64,000 nucleotides of DNA, from positions 67,545-131,544 of the forward strand of contig NZ_AOLG01000008.1 of assembly GCF_000336815.1 (NCBI RefSeq), read 5' to 3'. This document shows positions 25,732 to 33,498 of the stretch, in pieces. Position 1 is the first letter of the stretch, and each line of letters opens with the position of its first letter. The stretch comes from Haloferax prahovense DSM 18310 (GTDB lineage Archaea > Halobacteriota > Halobacteria > Halobacteriales > Haloferacaceae). Both the position numbers and the translations under genes were made by a program. Below the pieces are notes generated by a model. It was not told where the DNA came from, searched no databases, and worked only from the letters and a program-made list of their open reading frames with translations.

Positions 25732-25827
25732 AGGTTTCAGAAACCCAAGGGGTGTGTTTCGAGTGGAGTTTTTGATGACGGATTCTCAGACCGTCCGAAT
25801 ACGGGCGATACGGGTCGTGAAAACCGC

Positions 25828-26322
25828 TTAGCGTTCGACCGCGAGCAGCGCGACTCGTTCTTTGACCAGTGCGGGGAGGTCGCCGTCGGCGACGCGCAAC
25901 TCCGTCTCGCCCACGTCGAACACCTCGCGGACGAGCGCTTCGTCGTAGTCACCGAGGGTCTCCGCGGGTTCGAGGTCGAGTCGGTCGAACAGCGCGGCCT
26001 CGGCGCCTTCTTCGTCGCCGCCGTCGACGAGAATCACGACGGGGAGCGTCCCCTCCGAGACGCCGATTTCGAACGCGCGGTTAATCTGCCGGCGGCCGCT
26101 GGCGTAGAGGAGGATTTCGACGGCCCGGTCGCGGGCGATTTCGTTGCCGCGGCCGATGGCCCGGTCGGCGAGTTCGGTCGCCCGTTCGAGGTGCTCGCGG
26201 TCCACGACGTACCGGGCGTCGAACGCCTGCACCGTCGCGCCCGTCTCGTCGGCCACGTCGCCGACGACCGCGATGAACGAATCGAGGTCCGAGACGGTCG
26301 CCTCGGCTTCGACGAGTCTCAT
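25828..26322 (-). CDS. cgi121: KEOPS complex subunit Cgi121
   Basis: Subunit of the KEOPS complex that makes the universal t6A modification at position 37 of ANN-decoding tRNAs. Cgi121 binds the tRNA CCA end and Bud32. The 164 residues show the family pattern: [21 protein letters not shown], then [41 protein letters not shown] and VVILVDGG. It overlaps hel308 by four bases (ATGA), so the two are one transcript and translationally coupled. The other KEOPS genes are not in the window. Confidence 0.9.
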   Translation of the reverse strand: MRLVEAEATVSDLDSFIAVVGDVADETGATVQAFDARYVVDREHLERATELADRAIGRGNEIARDRAVEILLYASGRRQINRAFEIGVSEGTLPVVILVDGGDEEGAEAALFDRLDLEPAETLGDYDEALVREVFDVGETELRVADGDLPALVKERVALLAVER

Positions 26323-28793
26323 TCGAAATCACCCAGACTCGCCTGTTGGTCGGCGCGGTCTTTTGCCGTCTCGAAGCCGGTGTCGTCGGGGACGGCGTCT
26401 TCCGGCGCGTCGTCTTCGTCCACCTCGTCCATCGAGGGGTCCTTCCGACCCGCGGCTTCGAGGATGTTCTGAGCCGTCTTCCTGCGACCCCGGAGCGCGG
26501 CGAGGATGCGCGATTTCTCGGTCTCGCGGAGGTCGGCCCGACTCTCGACGCCGGCTTCGAACAGCCGTCGGGCGCGCTTTCGGCCGACGCCGCGGACGCC
26601 GGCGAGGTCGAGCAGTTCCTCGCGGACGCCGTACTCGACGCGCTTTTTCCCCTCGCGGACCGCGTACACGGAATCGAGGTCGAGTTCGGAGGCGAGTCGC
26701 TCGGCTGCACCGAGGAGCCACTCGGCCGTCTCGACCTTCCCGCGGATGTCGCCGGGGCCGACGCCGTAGCGCTCGGTGATTCGGTCCTCGTCGACCTCGC
26801 CGACCCAGTCTTCGAGGAGCTTCGCGGTCTTCAGCGCCGACAACCAGTCTTCGAACGCCACGTCCTCGTACTCCGAGGGGACGCGCCCGAGGAACTCCGG
26901 TTCGCGCTCGTAGCACAGTTCGGTGTAGGTCTCGCGGTCGCCGGACTTCAGGTAGAGCTGATACATGTCCGGCGTCCGGCAGACGAGGTGGTAGAGGCCG
27001 AGCGGCGTCGGATACGTCCGGTCCGTCTCGAACTCGTCGGCGTCGTCGTCTCCGGAACCACCGGCGTCAACGTCTCCCCCGTCGCCGCTCTCTGTCGCGA
27101 CCATCTCGCTGGCCCGCTGGAAGCCGCCGGGTTCGTCGTCGGATTCGCCCCGCGCTTGTTTCGGCTTCTCGGGCGTCTCGCCCGCGAGCGCCCGGAGCTT
27201 CTCGGTTCGGTGGTCCGCCGCCCATTCGAGGCCGTCGATGATTTCGGCGGCGCTCATCGGGTCGAGATAGAGCCGCGAGACGGTGTGGCCGACGGGCGTC
27301 GCCCGTATCGTCTCTCCTTCGAACTCGACGAACCCGTTTACTTCGAGATAGTCGAGCACGCGGTCGGTCACCTGTCCGAGTCGCTCGGGGTCGTCGGTCT
27401 GGGTCGCATAGAGCGTCTGGTCGAGGAATTCGAGCAGTCCCTCGCGGGTGTGGGCGAAGCCGGAGGCGACGGTGGCGAGCAGGTGCGTCCGCAGCGCGGG
27501 CTCGGCCGCGAGCTTCGACCGCACGTCTTCTGCGTCGGCCCAGATGTACCGCTCGAACAGTTCGTCGCGGGCGTCGGCGTCCTTCGCGAGCAGTACCGCC
27601 TCGCCGTAGGGGTCGAGGCCGGGCCGACCGGCGCGACCCATCATCTGGTGAACTTCGAGCACGTCAAGCGGCTTCATTCCGCCGTAGTCGCCGTCGTAGC
27701 GCTGCCAGTCGCGGACGACGACGCGGCGGCTCGGGGTGTTGACGCCGGCGGCGAGCGTCGGCGTGGCGCAGATGCACTTGATGAGTCGGTCGCGGAAGGC
27801 GTCCTCGACGAGGGTTCGGTGCTCCGCGGCGAGCCCCGCGTGGTGGAACGCCGCGCCCTTGGCGACCGCCGCGGCGAGGTCCTCGGAGGTCTCGGTGTCG
27901 GACACGTCGCGTATCTCGGCGGCGAGTTCCGCGAGGTCGCCGCGCTCGTCGCCGGTGATGTACCGCTCCGTCACGTCGGCCATGCGGCGGGCCGCGGACT
28001 CGGCGTTTCGCCGCGAGTTCACGAAGACGAGCGAGGAGCCCTGGTCGCCGTCGCCGTCGCCCTCCAACGCGTCGGCGACGAGCGCGGGCGTCTGCCGTTC
28101 CCCGCGGCCGACCGGCACCTCGCGTTGGCTCCCGTCGGCGAAGGAGATGGCGTTGCCGTAGTGGACGCCCATCTTGAGGTCGATGGGTCGCCAGTCGGAC
28201 TTGACGAGTTCCGCGTCGAGCCAGTCGGCGACGACGCCCGCGTTGCCGACGGTCGCCGAGAGCGCGACGACCTGCAGGTTCGGGTTGAGCCGGCGGAGCT
28301 TCGCCAGCGTGACCTCCAGCGTCGGCCCGCGGTGTCTGTCGTCGACGAGGTGGACCTCGTCGGCGACGACGCAGGTGAGTTGGTCCATCCACGCCGCGTT
28401 GTTCCGGACGAGCGAGTCGACCTTCTCGGAGGTGGCGACGATGATGTCGCGCGAGGAGAGCCACTCGCCGTCGGACTCGTAGTTGCCGGTCGAAACGCCC
28501 ACGTCGATGCCGTACTCCTCCCAGCGTTCGAACTCGGCTTTCTTCTCGGAGGCGAGCGCCCGGAGCGGGACGATGTACAGCGCCTTCCCGCCGCGCGCGA
28601 CGCTCGACAGCATCGCCAGTTCGGCGATGAGCGTCTTTCCGCTCGCCGTCGGGACGGCGGCCACGAGGCTCTCGCCGTCCGTCAGGCCGGCCTCGACGGC
28701 CTCGGCCTGCGGCGGGTACAGCTCCTCGATACCCTCGTCGCGGAGGGCCTCGGGAATCCCCGTCGGCAGGCCCGTCAGGTCCGCAGTTCGCAT
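26319..28793 (-). CDS. hel308: Hel308 (HelQ-type) DNA helicase
   Basis: An ATP-dependent 3'-5' helicase that unwinds lagging strands at stalled forks and modulates recombination. The 824 residues hold Walker [19 protein letters not shown] (about 43-60), DEVH in [16 protein letters not shown], motif [11 protein letters not shown], and C-terminal RecA motifs including [20 protein letters not shown] and [12 protein letters not shown] winged helix, ratchet helices and a terminal helix-hairpin-helix ([20 protein letters not shown]) follow. It carries an extra acidic insertion at about 560-600. The tail [10 protein letters not shown] resembles a PCNA-interacting peptide, as in other archaeal repair helicases (inference). 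It precedes cgi121 in one operon. Confidence 0.97.
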   Translation of the reverse strand: MRTADLTGLPTGIPEALRDEGIEELYPPQAEAVEAGLTDGESLVAAVPTASGKTLIAELAMLSSVARGGKALYIVPLRALASEKKAEFERWEEYGIDVGVSTGNYESDGEWLSSRDIIVATSEKVDSLVRNNAAWMDQLTCVVADEVHLVDDRHRGPTLEVTLAKLRRLNPNLQVVALSATVGNAGVVADWLDAELVKSDWRPIDLKMGVHYGNAISFADGSQREVPVGRGERQTPALVADALEGDGDGDQGSSLVFVNSRRNAESAARRMADVTERYITGDERGDLAELAAEIRDVSDTETSEDLAAAVAKGAAFHHAGLAAEHRTLVEDAFRDRLIKCICATPTLAAGVNTPSRRVVVRDWQRYDGDYGGMKPLDVLEVHQMMGRAGRPGLDPYGEAVLLAKDADARDELFERYIWADAEDVRSKLAAEPALRTHLLATVASGFAHTREGLLEFLDQTLYATQTDDPERLGQVTDRVLDYLEVNGFVEFEGETIRATPVGHTVSRLYLDPMSAAEIIDGLEWAADHRTEKLRALAGETPEKPKQARGESDDEPGGFQRASEMVATESGDGGDVDAGGSGDDDADEFETDRTYPTPLGLYHLVCRTPDMYQLYLKSGDRETYTELCYEREPEFLGRVPSEYEDVAFEDWLSALKTAKLLEDWVGEVDEDRITERYGVGPGDIRGKVETAEWLLGAAERLASELDLDSVYAVREGKKRVEYGVREELLDLAGVRGVGRKRARRLFEAGVESRADLRETEKSRILAALRGRRKTAQNILEAAGRKDPSMDEVDEDDAPEDAVPDDTGFETAKDRADQQASLGDFE

Positions 28794-28901
28794 TGCATCT
28801 CCCTTGGACCGTCCCCCGGTTTAAGCCATCGGGTCGGTTCGGTCGCCGACCCACGTCCCCGCGTCGGCAGGGCTTTGTACGGCCCGGCGGTACGATGGCG
28901 C

Positions 28902-29147
28902 ATGAGAGTCGAGTACGACCGCGACACCTGCATCGGCATGTTCCAGTGTGTCGACGAGTGGGAGGGCTTCGAGAAGAACGTCGACGACGGCAAGGCCGAC
29001 CTCGTCGACGGCGAGGAGACCGACGACGGCGTCTTCGTCCGCGAGGTCCCCGAGGACGCCGAGTTCGACGCGAAGTTCGCCGCCCGCGTCTGCCCCGTCG
29101 AGGCCATCCGCATCCTCGACGACGACGGCGAACAGCTCGTTCCCTGA
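28902..29147 (+). CDS. Small ferredoxin, probably 3Fe-4S
   Basis: An 81-residue acidic electron carrier. Only three cysteines are present: Cys10 and Cys16 in DTCIGMFQC and Cys64 in RVCPVEAIRI. The missing middle cysteines of the 4Fe-4S motif suggest a 3Fe-4S cluster like those of actinobacterial and haloarchaeal P450-linked ferredoxins. A cytochrome P450 gene lies at 49.9 kb in the same window, but no direct link is shown. The region 40-55 is an Asp/Glu-rich insertion typical of halophilic ferredoxins. It diverges from hel308. Confidence 0.85.
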   Translation: MRVEYDRDTCIGMFQCVDEWEGFEKNVDDGKADLVDGEETDDGVFVREVPEDAEFDAKFAARVCPVEAIRILDDDGEQLVP

Positions 29148-29233
29148 CCGCGACGCCGACGAGCCTGCTGTTTTCTCTCGCGTCCGCGACGCGACCGAAC
29201 CGTGTGACCGACGACCGTGGGGTACGTCCCCGA

Positions 29234-29255
29234 ACCCCTCCGTTTCGACTGGAGA
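29234..29255 (-). repeat. ORB-like motif, TCCAGT variant, downstream of ferredoxin
   Basis: On the minus strand it reads TCCAGTCGAAACGGAGGGGT, two mismatches from the origin core. It lies 87 bases after the ferredoxin stop and 55 before the next start codon. Confidence 0.55.
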
Positions 29256-29309
29256 TTCGGCCGACGATAGAGTGTAACAGTTAAGCGGCGGGCCCCTAAT
29301 CGTGCCACT

Positions 29310-29396
29310 ATGAGCCAAGCGACGAAAATCGTGCTCGGTACCGTCGGCGTGTCGGCCCTGCTGGCCGTCGTGTTCGTCGGGATGAGCATCGCCTGA
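29310..29396 (+). CDS. 28-residue single-pass membrane peptide
   Basis: A tiny ORF beginning MSQATKIVLGTVGVSALLAV and ending VGMSIA. Nearly the whole length is one hydrophobic helix with a short polar N-terminus. The stop is four bases before the ATG of the following 283-residue gene, so the pair looks like an operon. There is an AT element (AACAGTTAAG) about 30 bases upstream. I know no function; similar tiny membrane proteins are common but poorly annotated in haloarchaea. Confidence 0.6.
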   Translation: MSQATKIVLGTVGVSALLAVVFVGMSIA

Positions 29397-29400
29397 GCGG

Positions 29401-30252
29401 ATGTTCGAGACGCGCACCCTGCCGTCGGACCTCGAATCGGTCCGCGACGAGTACGCCTCCGGCGCGCTCGTCTTGGACGTGGCCGGTGACTTCGACACCA
29501 TCCCACCCGAGGCCGCGGAGAACCTCGGGTTGGTGGTCGAGTCGCTCTCCCCGGCGGCGTACCCCGCGGAGTGGCTACCAGACGACTCGCCCCAACAGCT
29601 CCGGCGCTACGCGTCGTCGGACTTCACCATCGGGATGCCCGGCGACGGCACCGTGACGTGGTCCCGACAGACCGACCCGCCGGTCGTGCTGGTGAAGTAC
29701 CGCGCGAAGGGGACGCCGGACGACTTTCTGGACTTCCTCATCGCCGAGGCGTTCGTGCAGGCCGGAAACGACGAGATTCCGGAGCACTTCCTCCCCTTCT
29801 TCGGTGAGCGGTACCGCGACCTCGCCGCGGCGACGCCGCTCGGCCCGAGCGAGACGTATCAGGTCGCCGCCGCCCTCTACGAGGGCTGGGTCGGTCTCCA
29901 CACCCGCGAGGCGTTCGCGTCGTGGGAGGGGAGCCACGACCGCCTCCACGACGCGTGGGTCGATGCCGGCGGCCGACTCGACGACCGACTTGCGAACCTC
30001 CCGCGGCTCGTCGCGCTTGGCAGACTCTCGTTCGCCGAGGCGACCGAGTTCGCGTGTTCGGCCATCAAACACGGCCGCGACCTCCCCGCGCCGTTTTCGG
30101 CGCTGGACACCGCGGCGTACCGCGACCACGGGCCGAGCTACGCGGTCAAGTGGGCGGAAAAGACGTTCGAGCAACTCGCGGCCGACGACGCGGAACCGGT
30201 CGACGGCGCGGCCACCGACGATTCGGCCGACGACGACGCCGACTCGGCGTAG
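29401..30252 (+). CDS. Haloarchaeal hypothetical protein (DUF7089-like)
   Basis: A 283-residue soluble acidic protein. The N-terminal half is mixed alpha/beta (YASGALVLDVAGDFDTIPPE) and a central segment (DPPVVLVKYRAKGTPDDFLDFLIAEAFVQAG, split here by sense) contains hydrophobic strands and a helix. The C-terminal half is helical (ETYQVAAALYEGWVGLHTREA) and ends in an acidic, disordered tail. There are no metal motifs or membrane helices. I believe it belongs to a haloarchaea-only family labelled DUF7089, recalled and not searched. It starts four bases after the 28-residue membrane peptide and converges on the gene at 30284. Confidence 0.75.
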   Translation: MFETRTLPSDLESVRDEYASGALVLDVAGDFDTIPPEAAENLGLVVESLSPAAYPAEWLPDDSPQQLRRYASSDFTIGMPGDGTVTWSRQTDPPVVLVKYRAKGTPDDFLDFLIAEAFVQAGNDEIPEHFLPFFGERYRDLAAATPLGPSETYQVAAALYEGWVGLHTREAFASWEGSHDRLHDAWVDAGGRLDDRLANLPRLVALGRLSFAEATEFACSAIKHGRDLPAPFSALDTAAYRDHGPSYAVKWAEKTFEQLAADDAEPVDGAATDDSADDDADSA

Positions 30253-30283
30253 TCGGTCGCGTCCGAGCGCGTCGCGCGTCGCC

Positions 30284-30862
30284 TCAGAACTCGGTTTCGA
30301 CGGTGCCGTCCTCGTCGAGGTCGACGACGCCGTCGAACAGTTCGCGGAATCGGTCCAGCGTCTCTTGGTCGTGGACCTCTTTCGAGAGGTGGAACAGCCC
30401 TACCGCGTCGAACTCGTCGAGGAGTTCGAGAATCTGTTTCGTCGCCTCGAAGGCGCGGTCCTCGTCGGCGTAGTAGGCCATCTCCGTGACTGAATCGACG
30501 CTGAGCCGGAGCTTTCCGTCGTGGCTTTCGAGGAACTGTCGGGTCTTCCCGACGATGGCGTCGAGGTCGTCGGGAGCCGCGACGTAGTGGATGTTGTCCG
30601 AACTGCGTCGGGAGTAGCCGCGCTCGATAGAGAGCGTGTCGAGGATGGTGGCGCTGGACTCGTCGACCTCGTAGTGTTCCAGCTTCTGTTCGACCTCGCG
30701 CGCGGTGGTCCGCGTCGAGATGACGAGGAAGCGGTCGGTGTCGACTTTGAAGAAGTCCGTGTCGATGCGGTCGGTCTCGCCGATGCTCGGATGAAGGAGC
30801 AAGATACCTGTGCCGCCCGGAATCGTCGCGGGCGCGTCTTCGATGGCGAGCTCGTAATCCAT
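30284..30862 (-). CDS. RecA-fold-like haloarchaeal protein without an intact P-loop (DUF7090-like)
   Basis: A 192-residue protein whose secondary-structure order resembles KaiC/RadA-type ATPases. Features are a first strand and loop PGGTGILLLHPSIGETD where Walker A should be, strand-helix FLVISTRTTAREVEQKLEHY, and a Walker-B-like strand LRLSVDSVTEMAYYADE. A helix and strand EATKQILELLDEFDAVGLFH complete it. The GxxGxGKT lysine is absent, so ATP hydrolysis is unlikely. This fold assignment is my inference. A regulatory or scaffolding role is possible. It lies alone between convergent neighbours. Confidence 0.7.
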   Translation of the reverse strand: MDYELAIEDAPATIPGGTGILLLHPSIGETDRIDTDFFKVDTDRFLVISTRTTAREVEQKLEHYEVDESSATILDTLSIERGYSRRSSDNIHYVAAPDDLDAIVGKTRQFLESHDGKLRLSVDSVTEMAYYADEDRAFEATKQILELLDEFDAVGLFHLSKEVHDQETLDRFRELFDGVVDLDEDGTVETEF

Positions 30863-30959
30863 ACCCCAAGCAGTTACCCTGCCGACTTAATCCTTCATGC
30901 CGCTTGGGCCGCGGCGTCCCCGAATCGTGTCGTGTGTTCACTCTCCGCGCGCTGGGCGG

Positions 30960-31418
30960 TCAGAACAGCGAGTCGGCCGTGGCGGCGCCGATGACGCTGA
31001 ACACCGCGCCGACGCTCGTCGCCTTGAGCGTGATACGGAGCACCGCGAGGTCGAGGTCGTACCCCAGCACGGTGACGAGGACCTGTCCCGACACGTCCGA
31101 GAGGAACGTCCCCGGCGCGTCGAACGCGAGCGCGAGGATGAACACGGAGAGGTACGAGACGGTGATGAGCGAGATGAACCGGACGGGAATCCCGCCGACC
31201 TCGCGCTCCCTGTCGGGGTCGCGGTCGTCGGCCTTGTAGAGCGCGCCGTAGCCGACCGCGAGCACGATAAAGAGCGTGAGGAGCGCCTGCGCGAACGACA
31301 TGCTCCGCGCGAGCACCCACACCTCCTCGGTGACGACGAACGGCCCCGCGAGGAGGAACCCGCCGACGACCTGCTGGGCGGTGTCGGCGAGCGCGAACCG
31401 GCGGCGGACTCCGACCAT
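30960..31418 (-). CDS. DUF2391 family integral membrane protein
   Basis: A 152-residue protein with four predicted membrane helices: QQVVGGFLLAGPFVV, ALLTLFIVLAVGYGALY, VRFISLITVSYLSVFILALA and LRITLKATSVGAVFSVIGA. A charged cytoplasmic loop KADDRDPDREREVGG lies between helices 2 and 3. The family (TIGR02587/DUF2391) is of unknown function. The ATG at 31418 is used because the longer frame to 32078 is antisense to the methyltransferase. Its start faces away from that methyltransferase. Confidence 0.85.
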   Translation of the reverse strand: MVGVRRRFALADTAQQVVGGFLLAGPFVVTEEVWVLARSMSFAQALLTLFIVLAVGYGALYKADDRDPDREREVGGIPVRFISLITVSYLSVFILALAFDAPGTFLSDVSGQVLVTVLGYDLDLAVLRITLKATSVGAVFSVIGAATADSLF

Positions 31419-31544
31419 ACACCGGTCGTCGGGACGGCGGCAATTAAAAGGCGCGACGGGAGACACGGCTGATTCGCCGCCGGATTCGCCGCCCCCGCGG
31501 GACCAGTTCGAACGCATTTTCACCCCGGCGCGCGAGGCTTCGGT

Positions 31545-32225
31545 ATGAGCGTCCGCGACGAGTTCGACGCCTGGGCGGCCGACGGCCGCGACAAGGGCAT
31601 GGAGGACCGACACTGGCACACCGCGAAGCACGCGCTCGCACGGATGCCGGTCGAGGAAGGCGACACCGTCGTCGACCTCGGGACCGGAAGCGGCTACGCC
31701 CTGCGCGCGCTTCACGACACGAAGGGCATCGGCCGCGGGTTCGGCCTCGACGGCTCGCCCGAGATGGTCCAGAACGCCCGCGAGTACACCGACACCGACG
31801 ACCTCTCGTTTCTCGTCGGCGACTTCGACGACCTCCCGTTCGACGACGACAGCGTCGACCACGTCTGGTCGATGGAGGCGTTCTACTACGCCGCCGACCC
31901 GCACCACACCCTCGAAGAAATCGCCCGTATCCTCAGGCCCGGCGGGACGTTCTACTGCGCGGTCAATTATTACGACGAGAACGTCCACTCCCACGAGTGG
32001 CAGGAGCTCATCTCCATCGACATGACCCGGTGGTCCCACGCGGAGTACCGCGAGGCGTTCCGCGACGCCGGCCTCCACGTCGCCGAACAGGACTCCATCG
32101 CCGACCTCGACATCGACATCCCGGCGGCCGCCGAGTTCCCGACCGACGATTGGGAGACCCGCGAGGAGATGGTCGAGCGCTACCGGACGTTCGGCACGCT
32201 CCTGACCGTCGGCGTCGCGCCCTGA
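31545..32225 (+). CDS. SAM-dependent methyltransferase (class I)
   Basis: A 226-residue cytosolic methyltransferase of the UbiE/Methyltransf_11 type. Motif I is VVDLGTGSGYALRAL (about 45-59). The acidic motif II is GFGLDGSPEMVQNA, the motif DLSFLVGDFDDLPFDDDSVD follows, and motif III-like RILRPGGTFYCAVNYYDEN is present. The start MSVRDEFDAWAADGRDKGME resembles haloarchaeal methyltransferases. The acceptor is unknown; no pathway genes lie beside it. It is divergent from the DUF2391 gene. Confidence 0.92.
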   Translation: MSVRDEFDAWAADGRDKGMEDRHWHTAKHALARMPVEEGDTVVDLGTGSGYALRALHDTKGIGRGFGLDGSPEMVQNAREYTDTDDLSFLVGDFDDLPFDDDSVDHVWSMEAFYYAADPHHTLEEIARILRPGGTFYCAVNYYDENVHSHEWQELISIDMTRWSHAEYREAFRDAGLHVAEQDSIADLDIDIPAAAEFPTDDWETREEMVERYRTFGTLLTVGVAP

Positions 32226-32267
32226 CGCGGAACGGGACCGCAGAACCGACCGACCCGCGCTTTCGAC

Positions 32268-33404
32268 CTACTCGACGATGTGAGCCGACGCCGGGGCGAA
32301 TCCGATATCAAGCGTCGTCCCGACCTCGAATCCGGCCGCTGATTCTTCGCCGCCGTCTTCGACCGCCACGACGAGTTCCGTCTCGCCCCAGTCGAGTCGC
32401 ACCCGCGTCGTCGCCCCCTGAAACTCGGTGTCGACGACGGTCCCGCGAACCCGGTTCGTCTCCGCGCCGACCCGGAGCTGTTCGGGTCGGACGCAGAAGG
32501 TGAGTTCGTCGCCGGGCGCGGGACGTGCGGGTCGGCCGCCGTCTCTCCCGTCGCTTTCAGCGCGGTCGCCGGACGCCGAACCACCTTGGCCGAGGACGCG
32601 CCGCCCCTCGGCCAGCGTGAACACCGCGTCGCCGACGCCGACGCGAATCCCCCCCGTTTCCGGTCGAGACTCGACGACTGCGTCGAGGACGTTGTTCTCG
32701 CCGAGGAACTCCGCGACGAACCGCGTCCGCGGTCGGTGGTAGAGTTCGCGGGGCCGGCCGACCTGTTCGACGCGGCCGCGGTTGAGGACGGCCACCCGGT
32801 CGGACACCGCCAGCGCCTCCGACTGGTCGTGGGTGACGTAGACGGTCGTCACGCCGAGTTCCGACTGGATTCGCTTTACCTGTCGGCGGAGGCGGTCGCG
32901 GAGTCGGGCGTCGAGCGCCGACATCGGCTCGTCGAGGAGCAGCAGGTTCGGGCCGGGCGCGAGGGCGCGGGCGAGCGCGACCCGCTGTTGTTGCCCGCCC
33001 GAGAGAGAGTCCGGGTCGCGGTCTTCGAACCCCGCGAGGTCGACGAGGTCCAGCAGTTCCGCGATGCGCTCGTCGCGGGTGCCGCCGCCCGGCGGGTCGG
33101 TAAAGCGGAGGCCGTAGGCGACGTTCTCGCCGACGCTGAGGTGCGGGAACAGCGCGTAGTTCTGGAACACGACGCCGACGCCCCGAGACTCGGGCGCGAC
33201 GCCGGCCATCGACTCGCCGTCGAAGCGCACGGTCCCCTCGGTCGGGGACTCGAAGCCGGCGATACAGCGGAGCGTGGTCGTCTTGCCGCAGCCAGAGGGG
33301 CCGACGAGCGTGAAAAACTCGCCGTCGTCGACCGACAGCGAGACGGAATCGAGCGCCGTCGCCGACCCGTAGCGCTTGGACACCGCGTCGAGTTCGAGTC
33401 TCAC
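32268..33404 (-). CDS. ABC transporter ATPase, thiamine/iron type
   Basis: A 378-residue ATPase of the CUT/Fbp/Thi import class. Walker A is GPSGCGKTT (35-43), the signature LSGGQQQRVALARALAPG, Walker B LLLLDEPMSALDARL, and the H-loop VTHDQSEALAVSDRVAVLNR. The C-terminal third is a TOBE domain. It forms a transporter with the fused permease at 33499 and the binding protein at 35224, which are encoded upstream on the same strand. The 94-base gap to the permease stop is longer than elsewhere in the unit. Thiamine is the likely ligand by family; iron is the main alternative. Confidence 0.9.
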   Translation of the reverse strand: MRLELDAVSKRYGSATALDSVSLSVDDGEFFTLVGPSGCGKTTTLRCIAGFESPTEGTVRFDGESMAGVAPESRGVGVVFQNYALFPHLSVGENVAYGLRFTDPPGGGTRDERIAELLDLVDLAGFEDRDPDSLSGGQQQRVALARALAPGPNLLLLDEPMSALDARLRDRLRRQVKRIQSELGVTTVYVTHDQSEALAVSDRVAVLNRGRVEQVGRPRELYHRPRTRFVAEFLGENNVLDAVVESRPETGGIRVGVGDAVFTLAEGRRVLGQGGSASGDRAESDGRDGGRPARPAPGDELTFCVRPEQLRVGAETNRVRGTVVDTEFQGATTRVRLDWGETELVVAVEDGGEESAAGFEVGTTLDIGFAPASAHIVE

Positions 33405-33498
33405 GGGTTCGCCTCCGAAGTCACGTTCTCCCCTCGCCGGCGGACGGTCATAATTCTCACTTCCCGCGGCTCGCCCTCGTCTCGTTCTCCGGGCTCAC

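Noticed and set aside
26346-29147. Open frame of 933 codons antisense to hel308
   Set aside because: Antisense to a gene with intact helicase motifs. Composition is Val/Arg/Gly-rich without domains; its last 81 codons coincide with the real ferredoxin.
32649-32670. C-run followed by GTTTCCGG resembling an ORB in the ABC ATPase gene
   Set aside because: Four mismatches and located in the conserved TOBE-coding region. Treated as coincidence.
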